This document shows positions 34,601 to 45,583 of a DNA stretch of 64,000 bases, piece by piece. Position 1 is the stretch's first letter. Every line of letters starts with the position of its first letter. Made by a program: the position numbers and the translations under genes. This stretch comes from Leptobrachium leishanense (Eukaryota > Chordata > Amphibia > Anura > Megophryidae), in NCBI GenBank assembly GCA_009667805.1, contig CM019064.1:271913662-271977661 (forward strand). The letters run 5' to 3'. The notes beneath the pieces are model-generated. The model saw nothing but the letters and a program-made list of their open reading frames with translations. It was not told where the DNA came from and did no database searches.

Positions 34601-35425
34601 CTCAGCAAAATAGAGTTCCACGTTCTCCTGTATATCTTGTCTAATCACTACGTCGCGTAAGAGTGATTCGTTCAATCGCCATGAGCATTGAAGAGGAGGG
34701 GTGTTAAGGACCTCAATGGCGCATGCTACAGGTGCGTGGTCAGACCACGTTATTGGGGCTATGGAGGCTGAGCGCAATGCATGTAATTGGTGGTGAGTTA
34801 TTAAAAATGTATCAAGCCTGGAGTAGGTTTTTGCCGCGTGGGAGTAAAACGTAAAGTCCTTCACAGATGGATTCAGCACCCTCCATCCATCTATCAACCG
34901 ATGCTGGTGGAGGAGTTGCAGAAATTGACGACGGAGGGAGGGCTCTGGTTTAGGGGTCGGTGTTACACTCTCTAGGTGTGTGTCGAGGGGGACATTAAAG
35001 TCACCACCGCATACTAACAGGCCTTCCTTAAAATCAGAAAGTTGAGACAAAATTGATCGTAGTGCCCTGCATTGACCCGTGTTAGGTAAGTATATGTTAG
35101 CCAGCGTGATCTTGCGGGAGCCTATGAGACCTTTAATAAATAGAAATCTACCTTGAGGATCAGTTTGTTGATGATTGCATACAAATGGAACTTGGCGGGC
35201 CACTAATATGGCTACTCCCCGAGTTTTAGACGTGACAGAATTACTAAAGTAAGATTGTGGGTAATATCGGGAAGTAAGAGACGGTGCTGCATCAGCACGG
35301 AAGTGCGTCTCCTGTAAAAACACTATTTCCCCATGTTGCCGGTGAAAATCTATAAGAGCCATGCGCCGTTTCTGAGGGGAATTAAGGCCCTTAACATTTA
35401 AAGTAAGGAAATTTATCGGGGCCAT
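31612..35425 (-). pseudogene. L1 ORF2: AP endonuclease and reverse transcriptase, one late frameshift
   Basis: ORF2p nicks target DNA and reverse-transcribes the L1 RNA. The main frame has 1,187 codons (35425-31862). The endonuclease comes first, with LQETHF (residues 37-42), CGGDFNVPLD (138-147) and TWSDHAPV (226-233). The polymerase lies at about 485-770, with NYRPISLLNADLKL, FLSIDAEKAFDRVDW, TRQGCPLSPLLF and the active-site AAFADDILL (FADD at 700-703). The Cys motif CWRCMKAQGTYL lies at about 1130. Just after it, near 32003, the frame shifts. The natural C-terminus (MSIFAEINEIMGLDLLPS onward) continues in the next frame to 31612. All catalytic residues I can check are present, so this copy lost function only recently. 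Confidence 0.93.
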
Positions 35426-35961
35426 ATTTTAGTATATGTGTGCCGAGAGCACCACTGATAAACCTCAATACGGTGGTGACGTTTCCGGGGTAATGCCCAT
35501 GACCTGCATACAATATGGAAGTGTGAAAAACCATTAATTAACATACTATTCATACAAAGCGTACTGTGCATACGAACAAACAAACAGAAAAATAAACCTG
35601 AGGATGAAAAAACTCGGAGACGGTGTAGAGCCTGCGAATGGGAACACCATCGTCCAGGCCCTGGGGCGTGCCTCTCCTCCCCTGGAGGAGGGGGACAAAA
35701 AAGCCACCGCATCTGGTGGGGTATGTGGTCAACCACCGGTAGGTGTCAGGGGTGAGGCGCCGAGATCGGCCAGGGTAAATGTTTAGATCTGTTATTGCTT
35801 AAAAAAGTAGGGAGATCCATTTGGTCGGGGGTCCATAAGGAAATAAAGTGTAGCAATCTGTAGGGTATATACAGTCATGGACGCGTAATTTCTCATGGAA
35901 AGGGTGAAAGATAGATGTTGGCGTTGAGAGGGGTAGCAGCATGGGGCCACACGTGTCGTTT
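35426..35961 (-). other. L1 inter-ORF spacer
   Basis: 536 bp separate ORF1 from ORF2. Open frames on both strands here have no recognisable domain. ORF2 translation in such elements presumably relies on re-initiation or a similar mechanism; I see no specific signal. Confidence 0.6.
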
Positions 35962-37050
35962 TCATCCCGGGTCTTGTTGGGAGTTTGACTGCTGCGAACG
36001 GGAAACACCACGGCCACGTTTAGAAGGTGTCTGCCATCTGGGGCGTTGCGGCTGGGTCTGATGTTGGACCAGGTCTAGGGTCTGCCCGCCGTACCAGTCC
36101 GGAATATCCAGGCTATCAATGCCAAGTGCCGTTAACAGTGGTGGAAGGTCGGTGGCACTGGTGATCCCATAATGCACCCCGTCCAGGGTAACTTGAAGGG
36201 AGAACGGGTACCCCCATCTATATTTAACTTGACGGTCCCGTAGAACTTCAGTGAGTGGCTTCAGTAGGCGGCGTGCCTGAAGCGTGTGCCAGGAAAGATC
36301 AGGGTACAGTTGTAAGACATTCCCCAAGGGGTCTTTGACATCTTGACGACGCGCGGCTTGTAAAATATCTTCTTTTTGGCGGTAGTAGTGAAGCCGGCAT
36401 ATAACATCTCTTGGCGTCATGTTCGGTGTACCTTTTGGTTTCAAGGAGCGATGTGCTCTATCAAAGTGAATTGGGGTGTCAATCGGTCTGCGTAAGAGGG
36501 AATTAAATATAGGCCTCAGAATCTCGGTGAGCATTTCCTTCCCATCCTGCGACTCTGGGAGACCTCTTAACCTCAAGTTATTCCGGCGTCCCCGGTTGTC
36601 TTGATCATCTAGCGCACGGTGAAAACGCTGCAAATATAAAGTGTGAGAATTCAGACCTGTTTCCAAGCGAGTCAGTCTGTCTTCCGTGGTTTCTCTGTCT
36701 CCTTCCAAGTCTTGGACCCGGGCTCCAACATGGCGGACATCCGCTACCACAGCGTCCAAACGAGCAGCGAAAGAGGATTCCAGCTTTGCCAGGAGGCTTT
36801 CAAGATCTTCTTTAGTGGGTAGGGAACGGAGTATGTCCCTAACCGAGAGGTCTGCATCTTCCGACGGAGTGGGGCTGCCAGCCGTCGATGAGTCCCGCGA
36901 TGGTGCAGGGGCCGGCGCCATCTTGGATTTATGTGAGGTTACACCGGAGGCTGGGGATTCCTCGAAAAATCTGGCGATGGTGGCCGTTTTGGCTGAGATA
37001 GGAGCAGCCTTGGTGCGGAGGGGTGTGTGGGAGCGTTTTCTATGGGTCAT
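35962..37050 (-). CDS. L1 ORF1p-like nucleic-acid-binding protein, intact
   Basis: The 362-codon frame begins MTHRKRSHTPLR and is uninterrupted. A basic, Pro/Ser-rich N-terminus is followed by a heptad-like coiled-coil region at about residues 75-150 (DLESLLAKLESSFAARLDAV, LEGDRETTEDRLTRLETGL). The RRM entry motif DNRGRRNNLRLRGLPE comes next at about 153-168, then a C-terminal domain containing DVICRLHYYRQKEDIL. This coiled-coil, RRM and C-terminal layout is the L1 ORF1p arrangement, which forms trimers and coats L1 RNA. Intactness supports a young element. The start codon is chosen because it lies 100 bp inside the element's 5' end and opens the whole frame. Confidence 0.9.
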   Translation of the reverse strand: MTHRKRSHTPLRTKAAPISAKTATIARFFEESPASGVTSHKSKMAPAPAPSRDSSTAGSPTPSEDADLSVRDILRSLPTKEDLESLLAKLESSFAARLDAVVADVRHVGARVQDLEGDRETTEDRLTRLETGLNSHTLYLQRFHRALDDQDNRGRRNNLRLRGLPESQDGKEMLTEILRPIFNSLLRRPIDTPIHFDRAHRSLKPKGTPNMTPRDVICRLHYYRQKEDILQAARRQDVKDPLGNVLQLYPDLSWHTLQARRLLKPLTEVLRDRQVKYRWGYPFSLQVTLDGVHYGITSATDLPPLLTALGIDSLDIPDWYGGQTLDLVQHQTQPQRPRWQTPSKRGRGVSRSQQSNSQQDPG

Positions 37051-37149
37051 AGTGTACCCTTATGAGCAGGATCTCCCTTCTGTAGCCCTGTTAGCGCCGG
37101 AGCTCCTCTAACATGCGGCCATTTCACCCGGCGGTCAAGCCACGCCCCC
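37051..37149 (-). promoter_or_regulatory. L1 5' untranslated region
   Basis: About 99 bp between the GGGGGCGTGG start and the ORF1 ATG. It is GC-rich at the start, as in frog and fish L1/Tx1 elements, and presumably holds the internal promoter. No specific factor site can be assigned. Confidence 0.6.
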
Positions 37150-37164
37150 TTCTTTAAAGGTTTT
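37150..37164. repeat. Target-site duplication of the L1, 5' copy
   Basis: TTCTTTAAAGGTTTT, identical to 31185-31199. Confidence 0.93.
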
Positions 37165-37297
37165 GTTGTCCTTTGACCTATTGAGGATAAGCATGATGAT
37201 ATGATGTCATGTATATCTATTATAATCCTCATTATACTCCCAAACCAACCACAAAAGTGCAACAACAGCTATGATTATCACTGTTTTATTTACCTAT

Positions 37298-38705
37298 GGG
37301 CCATATTACATTGTGGGCGTTAAAACCGGGATGCTAACGGGGACAACCTGCACCTTCAGGTTTCCCCGTAGCATCCCCGTTTTAGCACAATATTATGGGA
37401 CAGGTGTTGATTCAGCAGTCTGCCCTGTAATGCAGCCCTAACCCTCCCTGATACTCGTGGCAGCTCTTCCATGCCGTCGCGACTATCACCTCCTGGAATG
37501 CAATCCACTGCTGGGCCGCGAGCTCTGCGGATCTCGCTCTTGGGAGATCATGCAGGGCTGTGGAGTGATTCACGGAGAGAGAGAGAGACTGGAGACTATT
37601 TGCCCCCAGTCTCACTCTGCTCCCGGGGGCCAGAAGTGGCAGATCGTGCCACCGCTTGCACCACAGGATAAGAGGTGAATATATGAATTTTGTAGCGGGG
37701 TTTCAGCTGCTGCAAACCGATACTGCAGAAGTGGAATCATTTAGCACCATCTTCTAGCTGTGGTTAACTTTTTAGTTACCACATCAGTGTGGTAATTAGC
37801 GTTAGGACTAGGGCTGCAACTAACGATTATTTTCATAATCTATTAGTTGGCCGTTTATTTTTTCAAGTAATCGAATCATTGGATAAAAGAAAAACATAGG
37901 CAAATTGTGTATTTTTTGCACAGAAGGTACATGAGAACCTGGTCACAGTGATGAATTGATGCTGCGTATGCAGTTTTAGCCCATGTCTGCTTTTCCCCCA
38001 GATGAATGCTGCTACTACAAACATTCAGATAGACATGATGATGTCAGCACAAAATCAGGGTTAGAAGGGGGAGGACTCCACGCAACCTGACCACTTTAGT
38101 TTATCAGTGTGTCCCTTTACAATTTCATGAACAAACTGAGTGGGAGGAGGATCTGGTGGTGGGAATTAGTTTGGGCAAGGGACTTGACCCGATTGTGAGA
38201 GGGAGTGGGTTTGTGAGAGGGAGTTGGTTCTCACCGAAAGGGCGAGAATGGCAGCTCCAGACCAAAGACGGCATGACAGGCAGGTTGAGGTGATGGCACA
38301 GGACGAAGGAGAGCCGGAGGTCATAACATTTAACTCAGTTTGACTCTAAACAGAGTGTGCTGTACACAAACCGATTAATCGACAGCCGATCAATCGATAA
38401 TGAGAATAGTTGACAACTATTTTCATTATCGATTAGTTGCCAATTAATCAATTAGTTGTTTCAGCCCTAGTAGGACTTTGTAAATCTCATAACGCTAATT
38501 ACTGATTGCGCTTCCCATGTTAGGTATAGGGAGCACAAATTACAGTAAGCTCGCACAAACGAGCATAATCTCCAATGCACTATTAGGTTTTTTTAACCCA
38601 TTAGCGTTAGGGATGTAATGTGGGGGGGGCATGCGTGTAAATCACTTAATCTAGCGTTAACGCTTACATATCTTAGCGCTAGCGTTAAGAGTGTAATTGT
38701 GTCCC
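37298..38705. mobile_element. Hairpin-chain MITE, copy C, interrupted by a hAT element
   Basis: It begins GGGCCATATTACATTGTG and runs in the opposite orientation to copy B, starting with the terminal hairpin GGGATGCTAACGGGG...CCCCGTAGCATCCC. Sequence from 37298-37808 continues after the insertion at 38470 (TAGGACTTTGTAAATC, then the GGGAGC hairpin) to about 38705. Confidence 0.8.
37809..38469. mobile_element. hAT-like MITE inserted in copy C
   Basis: Left end TAGGGCTGCAACTAACGATT; right end matches its complement (AATTAGTTGTTTCAGCCCTA). The flanks are GTTAGGAC on the left and GTAGGAC, one base shorter, on the right, consistent with an eroded 8-bp duplication. This terminus type is widespread among vertebrate hAT MITEs. 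There is no transposase. Confidence 0.85.
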
Positions 38706-38722
38706 ACGTGCGTATACCTATT

Positions 38723-39407
38723 GGGCACTATTACAATCTTCATGCTACGCCTGCAGGTTTTCTCCGTAACATCCCCATTTTGCGTGATATTAAGATGCAG
38801 GCGCTAATCCAACAGCCTGCACTGTAACATGGCGCTAAGCCTCGGGATGATCGCGGCAGCGCTAAGTGCAGCAGCGAGCATCCCATCCATGGAGTCCATT
38901 GGACTCCATTGAGGTTAACGCTGCCGGTCACATGACCTACATAATCTCACCTCACGAGATCCGGCAGGTCGGCATAGTGATATACAGAGGGAGACTGGAG
39001 GCAAGAAGAAGAGGATGGAGAGGCAAGAAGAAGAGGATGGAGCCGCCATTCTCGCCGCAGGATAGAAGGTGAGTATGTGATTTTTGGGAGGGCAGTTCAG
39101 CTGGTGCTGATTTCGCAGAAGCGGAATCAGTTAGCACGAGGTCCTAGCTGTGGTTAACTTTCGAGTTAACTGCAGCAGGATGGTAATTAGGATTACAAAG
39201 TACTAAAGCTAACACTAATTAACTCTTCTCGCTCCCCATATTAAGCATCGTGAGCAGAAAGTACAGTAAAGTCTCTAACCCGTTAAGTTTTCTAACCCGT
39301 TAGCGTTCGGATTGTAATATGGTCCGCCTGTGCCTGGGCAACCATTACTAACGTTAGCGCTCACCTGTGTGCGCACGAACGTCAGTGTTATTAATGTAAT
39401 AGGGCCC
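38723..39407. mobile_element. Hairpin-chain MITE, copy D
   Basis: Ends GGGCACTATTACAATC and ATTAATGTAATAGGGCCC, with the same orientation as copy C. It contains the repeated motifs GGCGCTAAGCCTCGGGATG, TAGCTGTGGTTAACTTTCGAGTTAAC and the CTCCCCATATTAAGCAT block. It follows copy C after only about 17 bp. Confidence 0.82.
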
Positions 39408-40498
39408 ATTACGTTTTATACTATGCCAATTATATATGTTAAAAGTCACCTCTTTGGACCATGAGATTGCTCTATACGCTTCCGCAGTTTTCCATTATTT
39501 CAGTTTTGCAATCACACATCTTAGTGCTGTAAAGCATTGAGCATCGCTGGAATATATACTGTAGGTACTGACACTCACATACAGTAGGCTGTGATGCCAA
39601 ACATTGCACTGGAGGTGGATAGCATTTACAGAGTGTCTCAGTGGCAAAATGCTGTGTGTGGGCTCTTGCACCTCCTATTCTTGGCTAATGATCAATTGGA
39701 TGGAAACATGTGAGTAAATTTAGTGTACTTCTGTGTGTGTTTACTCAAGTTGTTACGAAAGAAAAACAAGAAACATTACAAAATGAGAATTTTGTATAAA
39801 AAGCATTGTAAAATGTATCTCAAGGGCTGAATCTGCAGTTTGGAATACTTTGATGTATGGATGTTAATCAAATGGGTCTGTAAAATAGGAATATGAGATA
39901 CACACTGAAATAAACTAACAGCTTCAGACAACAGCAGCAGGACAACACTATAGAGGAGAATTTCCTCCCAGGGCTGTATGCATAAACAAGATCTTTTCCA
40001 GCTGTGACATCTCATTTTGCTCTTCTGGTGATATTTTGGTTTCACACTGAACTCTTATCAGTGTTCTCCATCATAAAGTACTGAAACTTTTTAGATTTTT
40101 ATCAGGACTCTAAGAACAATCACAGCTTACCCAAATAGTTTGGACTTGATGGTATTAACTGCACTTTTTGTACAAAATTCTAAAGTAATCGTGCTTTCGG
40201 ACATGTCTGGCAACCAGGGACCCTATTTAGAGTGAGCCGATAATAAGGAGCCACTAATGATTAAAAGCTGGTGCACACCATGAACCAGCTTGGCTATTAG
40301 CAGCTTCTATTACACGGCTGGAAAGACGTAAGCCCTAAATTGAACCAAGAGGTTCAGTACAAAAGGTTAATGGTTGACCTTCTCAAAAGTATGGGGATTC
40401 ATGATTAGGAACGTACAAAGTACCTGAGACTGGCTACTATTTGTTATGTATTGTTATTCTATCTTTTATCATTTTTCAAATTACTTAATAAAGTTGTT
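39408..40498. other. No gene recognised
   Basis: AT-rich sequence; 40310-40400 and 41225-41300 share inverted pieces (TTGAACC...AGAGGTTCAGTAC type, GGTTGACCTTCTC), suggesting a further foldback around copy E. Confidence 0.45.
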
Positions 40499-41224
40499 GG
40501 ACTAAATTACATTCCTGATGTTAAAACGGTGGCACTAGGGAGAAAAAACTGCGCCTGCAGTTTTCTCCCTACCGCCCCCCGTTTTAACGAGGGATTACAA
40601 TGCAGGCGCTTAAAAAGCTGCCTGCATTGTTACTGCTCTCTATGCCCTGGGATGTTCGTGGCAGCGCTGAGCGCAGCCGCGAGCATCCACTCGATGCAGT
40701 CCATGGGACTCCATTGAGCCAGACGCCGGCGGTCACATGACCTGCGAGATCCGGCCGGTCGGCATAGTGATATGCAGGGGGGAGACTGAGGAACTTTTTC
40801 GCCTAGTCTTTCCCTGCTTCCACCGGACGGAGGAGGCGGACAGAGCCACGGTTCTCGCCGCGGGACAGGAGGTGAGTATCTGATTCGTTTTTTAATTATT
40901 TTGGCTGGTGTTAACGGATTCTGCAGAAGCGGAATCCGTTAACACCAAGTCCTGGCTGTGGTTAACTATCTGTTAACTGCAGTCAGACGTTAATCAGGGC
41001 TAGTAGATTGTAATCCTAATGCTGATTAACACTTTGCGCTCCCCATGTTAAGTATAGGGAGCGCAAAGTACAGTGAGCTCGTGCTGAATAGCGCAAGGTA
41101 CTAAACGCAAACATGTTACTTAACCCGTTAGCGTTTGGATTGTAATATGCGGTATCCACCGTGGCTAACGTTAATGCTCACGCAGGTGAGCAATAACGTT
41201 AGCACCTAGATTGTAATGTGGCCC
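40499..41224. mobile_element. Hairpin-chain MITE, copy E
   Basis: Right end GATTGTAATGTGGCCC; left end less clear (AAATTACATTCCTG). It contains the hairpins AACGGATTCTGCAGAAGCGGAATCCGTT and the GCGCTCCCCATGTTAAG...TAGGGAGCGC stem, in the same orientation as copies C and D. The surrounding 40330-40400 and 41240-41300 appear inverted to each other, so copy E may sit inside a larger foldback. Confidence 0.8.
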
Positions 41225-41629
41225 ATTATCTTTTAAAAATCTTTCGAGAAGGTCAACCATTACCTTTTGGTACTGAACCTCTATGGTTCAATTGAGGGCT
41301 TACGCCTTGCCTGTCTTTTTTCCCCAATACATTTCGGGTTAACCCCGACCTGTGGTTGATTAATCGTCTGACACCGACCTAACTGGTAAATTATAACAGG
41401 GCAATTGGAATAGGATCTCAGTGTATATATCTAGAATCAAAAAGTAGATGATGTTCATGTTATTTTCTATACTGCTATTTTTGGAGCATTTTGTACAGTA
41501 AGCGATACATGTTTTCATTATCTTCATTTAGAAATAAAATATAAAAAAAAATGTAAAATTTGCATGTAAAGTTGTATTAGAAAATCAAGTAATGTAATTT
41601 ACATGAAGCAGTAATTAGTTTAAGGAGGG

Positions 41630-41762
41630 TGTCAAACTCCAGCCCAACCAGATGTTGATTGCCTAAAATTCCCAGAATTTTTTGAATGCAGTTTATGGCC
41701 AAAGAATAACAAGAATTGTAGGTCAGAAACATCTGGGGGCTGGAGTTTGACAATCCTATGCA
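41630..41762. mobile_element. Small MITE with GTGTCAAACTCCAGCCC ends
   Basis: GTGTCAAACTCCAGCCC at the left is inverted at the right as GGGGCTGGAGTTTGACA. The terminus is similar to that of 59346-59483. Confidence 0.8.
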
Positions 41763-44700
41763 AGTATGTACTCTTCATCAGGACTTCCGGGAGATTCCTG
41801 GTGAGCCAATGACTAAGAGAAATGGTTTGAAATTTGGTTCATCGTGCGGCTTGCACTGCCTTTAACCCCTTGGCTGCGGAAGACGTGGGGAGGACATCAT
41901 GGGTACCCCTTAGCCTTGAGGGGAACCTCCGCGAGTCTGGGGGGAGTCGCGCAGTGATCTGACTTCATGGAAGTCAGACGGCACCTTGGGACCTCCCCCC
42001 ACCTACTGACATCATCGCTCAAGTCCCCCAGTCGGGTAGGGAATTACCTGCAGAGAATGGCCTTTCCAATGATACCAAACATGACCAAGTTATGTTTAAA
42101 AATAAAATAGCAATGCATTATTACACATTGCTCCATCAAAAACCTAAACCAGTGCACTGCTGCAAGGGTCACAGGGGACCCTTCGGAACTTTTTTTATCT
42201 CTCCTCTGTCCTAAAGGCAGTGACTTTATGTGCTTTTTTTATAAAGCAAACAATGCCACTGCACTAACTCACCTTCTAATTTCCTTCGCCAGGACCAATT
42301 GTAGAGGTGATGTTGCAAAGCGTTATTCCACATTGGTCCATCTAAAACACAAGCTGCTTCACCACTGCGAGGAAAGCGGGGCCCCTATATTTCCATCCCA
42401 CAAAGTCACTTTAGGTGTCATTGGACAGGTCAGAGTCTGGCCTTTCTAATAATACCAGACATGACTGTTTAAATTTTTTTAAAATATTTTATTTCTTTTT
42501 TGTGCATGTTTGCATAATTAAAGTGGGCAGGTCTGGATGAGGTCCAGGGCTAATTTTTTGTCCCAGTCCAGCCCACCAGGACCTTTGTACTCTAAGCATC
42601 ATCACCCCTCTCTGCCCTTTGGGTGTGCTTATGGGGGGGCTGCTTCAACCCTTGTAGTGCAGGGACTTGGCTCTTCCTATAAGCTCAGATCAGTGAGGGC
42701 AGAACTGAGCTTCAGGCTCCAGAACCAGTAAGACATTTCCAGCACTGTGCAGCCACGTGACAAGTTCCTGCTTCCTGCAAGCTGGAAGCATGCCACGTCC
42801 GAAGGATTAGAGACCAGCGCTGCACTGGATTCAAGGTGAGTTTTAGAAATAACTAAAAACAGGAGGGGTGCAAAGGGGGTCAGTAGGGATTAATGTTTAG
42901 ACCCTCTGGTCCCCCCTCTCATTTTAACCCTAGAGTATCTATACTTAATTCTCTGACTTTATCAATCTGAAACCTAGGAATGAACCACATTTCCACAAGC
43001 AAATGTGGACAGCCTGGGATGATAAATTGAAAAATGGATCACTAGAATGACAAACATTGATATTTTGTATGCTCCTTATGGCAGTGCAGTTAGCATATTA
43101 ACTCGTTAGTATGATTTACATCTTCACTGGATCTTCTTGAAAATCGTATTTACACCTAACATTTTGGTGATTTACTTTGTGGCAACTTATGTGATCCTCT
43201 TTTTCTCTCCTCAAATTAGTGCTCCTGGGAGCTAGGTTTGCATTTCAAAATAATCTATGCTTTTTGTTACAGAGCTCTGGGAGAGACTCATATACGAGAA
43301 TTTCTGCCTTCCTGCTGTAGCGTTGTAGGATACTCATCAGGGAGCATGTCATTTTTGGTTCCAGTTTTGTGGGACTGTGAATATGCTAATATACAATCTA
43401 ATTCTGATTTCTTTGTTGTTGTAGAACTGTAAGGAAATGCATACACACTATTAACTAAATTACTATACAGTCCACTTTATATGACTTTAGTCACATAAAG
43501 GAGAATGTTTTCTCTTATAAAAAGTGTATCTAAATTACAAGAGCACTGTCAGAAAATCCAGAAAATACATAGCTATTCTTAAATCATCCCACTTTCATGA
43601 ATAGGTATGCGTTCCAAACTACAGGCAGGCTATTTTTTTTTAACTCCATCACATGTAGTTTTAGTTGGAAAGCTGGTACTGATCACCTTCTTCATACCAT
43701 TAATCAGAACAATGGACAGAGCCTTCATTGAAGTATAATGTTCTCTACAAGCAGTGTCTAATAATGTGTAATACTATATGGCAAATCAATTTATAAATGT
43801 GTATACATCATAAACAAACTACTTATGTGTTGGTGGGGGAACCCAAAGACCAATGCATGGAAGTAAAGGCTGTGTTTAAGTTTAATGGATATCATCATGT
43901 TACCCTTGTTAGAAAGAGACAGTATTTCTCAAGACAGCACTTACTTGACATTGATATATTGATACATTTTCTGAGGATTCTATATCTGTTACATCAACCA
44001 AGTTTTGGATATGTCACACTAGTGATTTATATTTCAGTCAGAAGACACATCTGCTCTGAATTGGGAATTTCCTCACAACTTTCACTGTTATCTCCTGCCT
44101 AATCACCACAAGCTGTTTTTGATCATAATGAGGGAATTCCAAGGTGTACCCTGTAAACAGTACATTCATTCGTAAAATCACGGTCTTGCTCTCCTTTATT
44201 GCCCAATCTTAATTGCTTGCAGCTATGCTTAAGGCTTCATATCCAGATATTAGTACTTGGATAGATTCAGGTTTGTCATATTATTTAATATTTACAAGTT
44301 AATGATTTGGTAAAGCAATTTCAGTAAACTGAAAAAGTACTGTTAAAAGTATCACCTACCTTTTCCAAGTATAGACGATCTATTCATATATTGCTATTAA
44401 ATTGGCAGCTGCAGTTGCTGTTCCGACCTTGACGATGTGGCTTGGACTTTGTGGCACCATACAGTAGATTAACGGCTCATATATACTATACTTGTATAGA
44501 AGCCATTAATATGCAATCTGAAAGAGAAGAACAAACTATTTCAAGGAAGCTCATTCTTCTCTTCTAGAGCTGGAATTTATGAAAAACAATATTGACTCCG
44601 AGAACCTGGAGTGAAGTGATTTAGCATTTTCAAAATCACTTAGAATGGTAAAATAGACCCCTGTAAAAACCCTGACTTATCTCTCATACCACAATGCAGA

Positions 44701-44843
44701 GGACAATGCAGTCCACCAGTTCCTCTCACCATATGCAGCAGAAGATTGGAACAAATGGTTCCCGATGATCCTCAAGTGTCCTTGCGTGATCCCACTCTCA
44801 GTAGCTTGTGCACAGCTTGAATCATGGTTACACTGCCTACATG
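41763..44843. other. No gene recognised; diverged repeats at 42050-42480
   Basis: GGCCTTTCCAATGATACCAAACATGAC at 42058 recurs near 17090 and, diverged, at 42438 (TGGCCTTTCTAATAATACCAGACATGAC), so an interspersed repeat is present. The GC-rich stretch 41870-42040 resembles in style the right edge of the window (63830-63960). I see no exon. Confidence 0.45.
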
Positions 44844-45583
44844 GGGCTCTATCACCTCCTTCAAGCTAACACTAGCATTTGCATTGGCTTAAAGGAGGTC
44901 ATAGCACTGCGCCCAAATCGCCTTCGAATCACTAACAGGTTAGCGCTCGTTAATTAGCGATTCATTAGTAAACCCATTAGCGCTCGTTAATTAGCGATTC
45001 ATTGCGTGAGTTTACTGTATTTTGCGCTCCCTATACCTAACATGGGGAGCGCAAAGTGAAAGCACAGATTAACTAGCGTTAGGATCACTTGGTCCTAACG
45101 CTAGTTAATAAAAGCTGGCGCCAACTGAAAAGGTTACCACCAGCTCAGAGATGTCGGTAACAGATTCTGCTGCTGCAGAATTTGTTACCTGCAGCTCAAA
45201 CCCCCCAAAAATCAGATACTCACCTCTCATCCCTCGGCGAGAACGGCGGTCTGATTCGCTGCTTCTGGCCACTGGGAGCAGAGGGAGACTAGGTCCCCTG
45301 TCTCCCTCCACGATCATTCCGTCGATCAGCAGGATCTCGCGAGAGGCAAGATCCTGCCGGTCATGTGACCCAGCAACACAATCCTCCATGACATCCTATG
45401 GACGCCATGGAGGGGATGCTGGGAATGGTGCTGTACTGCTGCCCCCAGCATCTGCGAGATTAGCGATTGCTAACGACAGGTTACCAGACTCAGCGCCTGC
45501 CTTGCAGTCTGCTGGGGAAATCGGGATACTAAGGGGAAGTTAGAGAACGTCCCGGTTTTAGTGAAGTCAATGCGATAGTGCCC
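44844..45583. mobile_element. Hairpin-chain MITE, copy F
   Basis: Left end GGGCTCTATCACC, right end GCGATAGTGCCC, same orientation as copies A and B. It contains TTTGCGCTCCCTATACCTAA...GGGGAGCGCAAA, CTAGCGTTAGGATCACTTGGTCCTAACGCTAG and the AGGATCTCGCGAGAGGCAAGATCCT hairpin. Confidence 0.82.

Larger units (their letters stand above)
31200..37149 (-). mobile_element. Full-length L1/Tx1-group LINE with perfect 15-bp target duplication
   Basis: The element runs from a 5' end GGGGGCGTGG (complement at 37149) through ORF1 (37050-35962) and ORF2 (35425-31862 and its shifted tail) to an A/T-rich 3' end at 31200. Both sides carry the same 15-bp sequence. It lies antisense to the ABI3BP-like exons, inside the 25.5-kb intron. 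Length (5,950 bp), two open frames and an undamaged duplication indicate a recent insertion. The only clear lesion seen is a frameshift late in ORF2. Confidence 0.95.
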
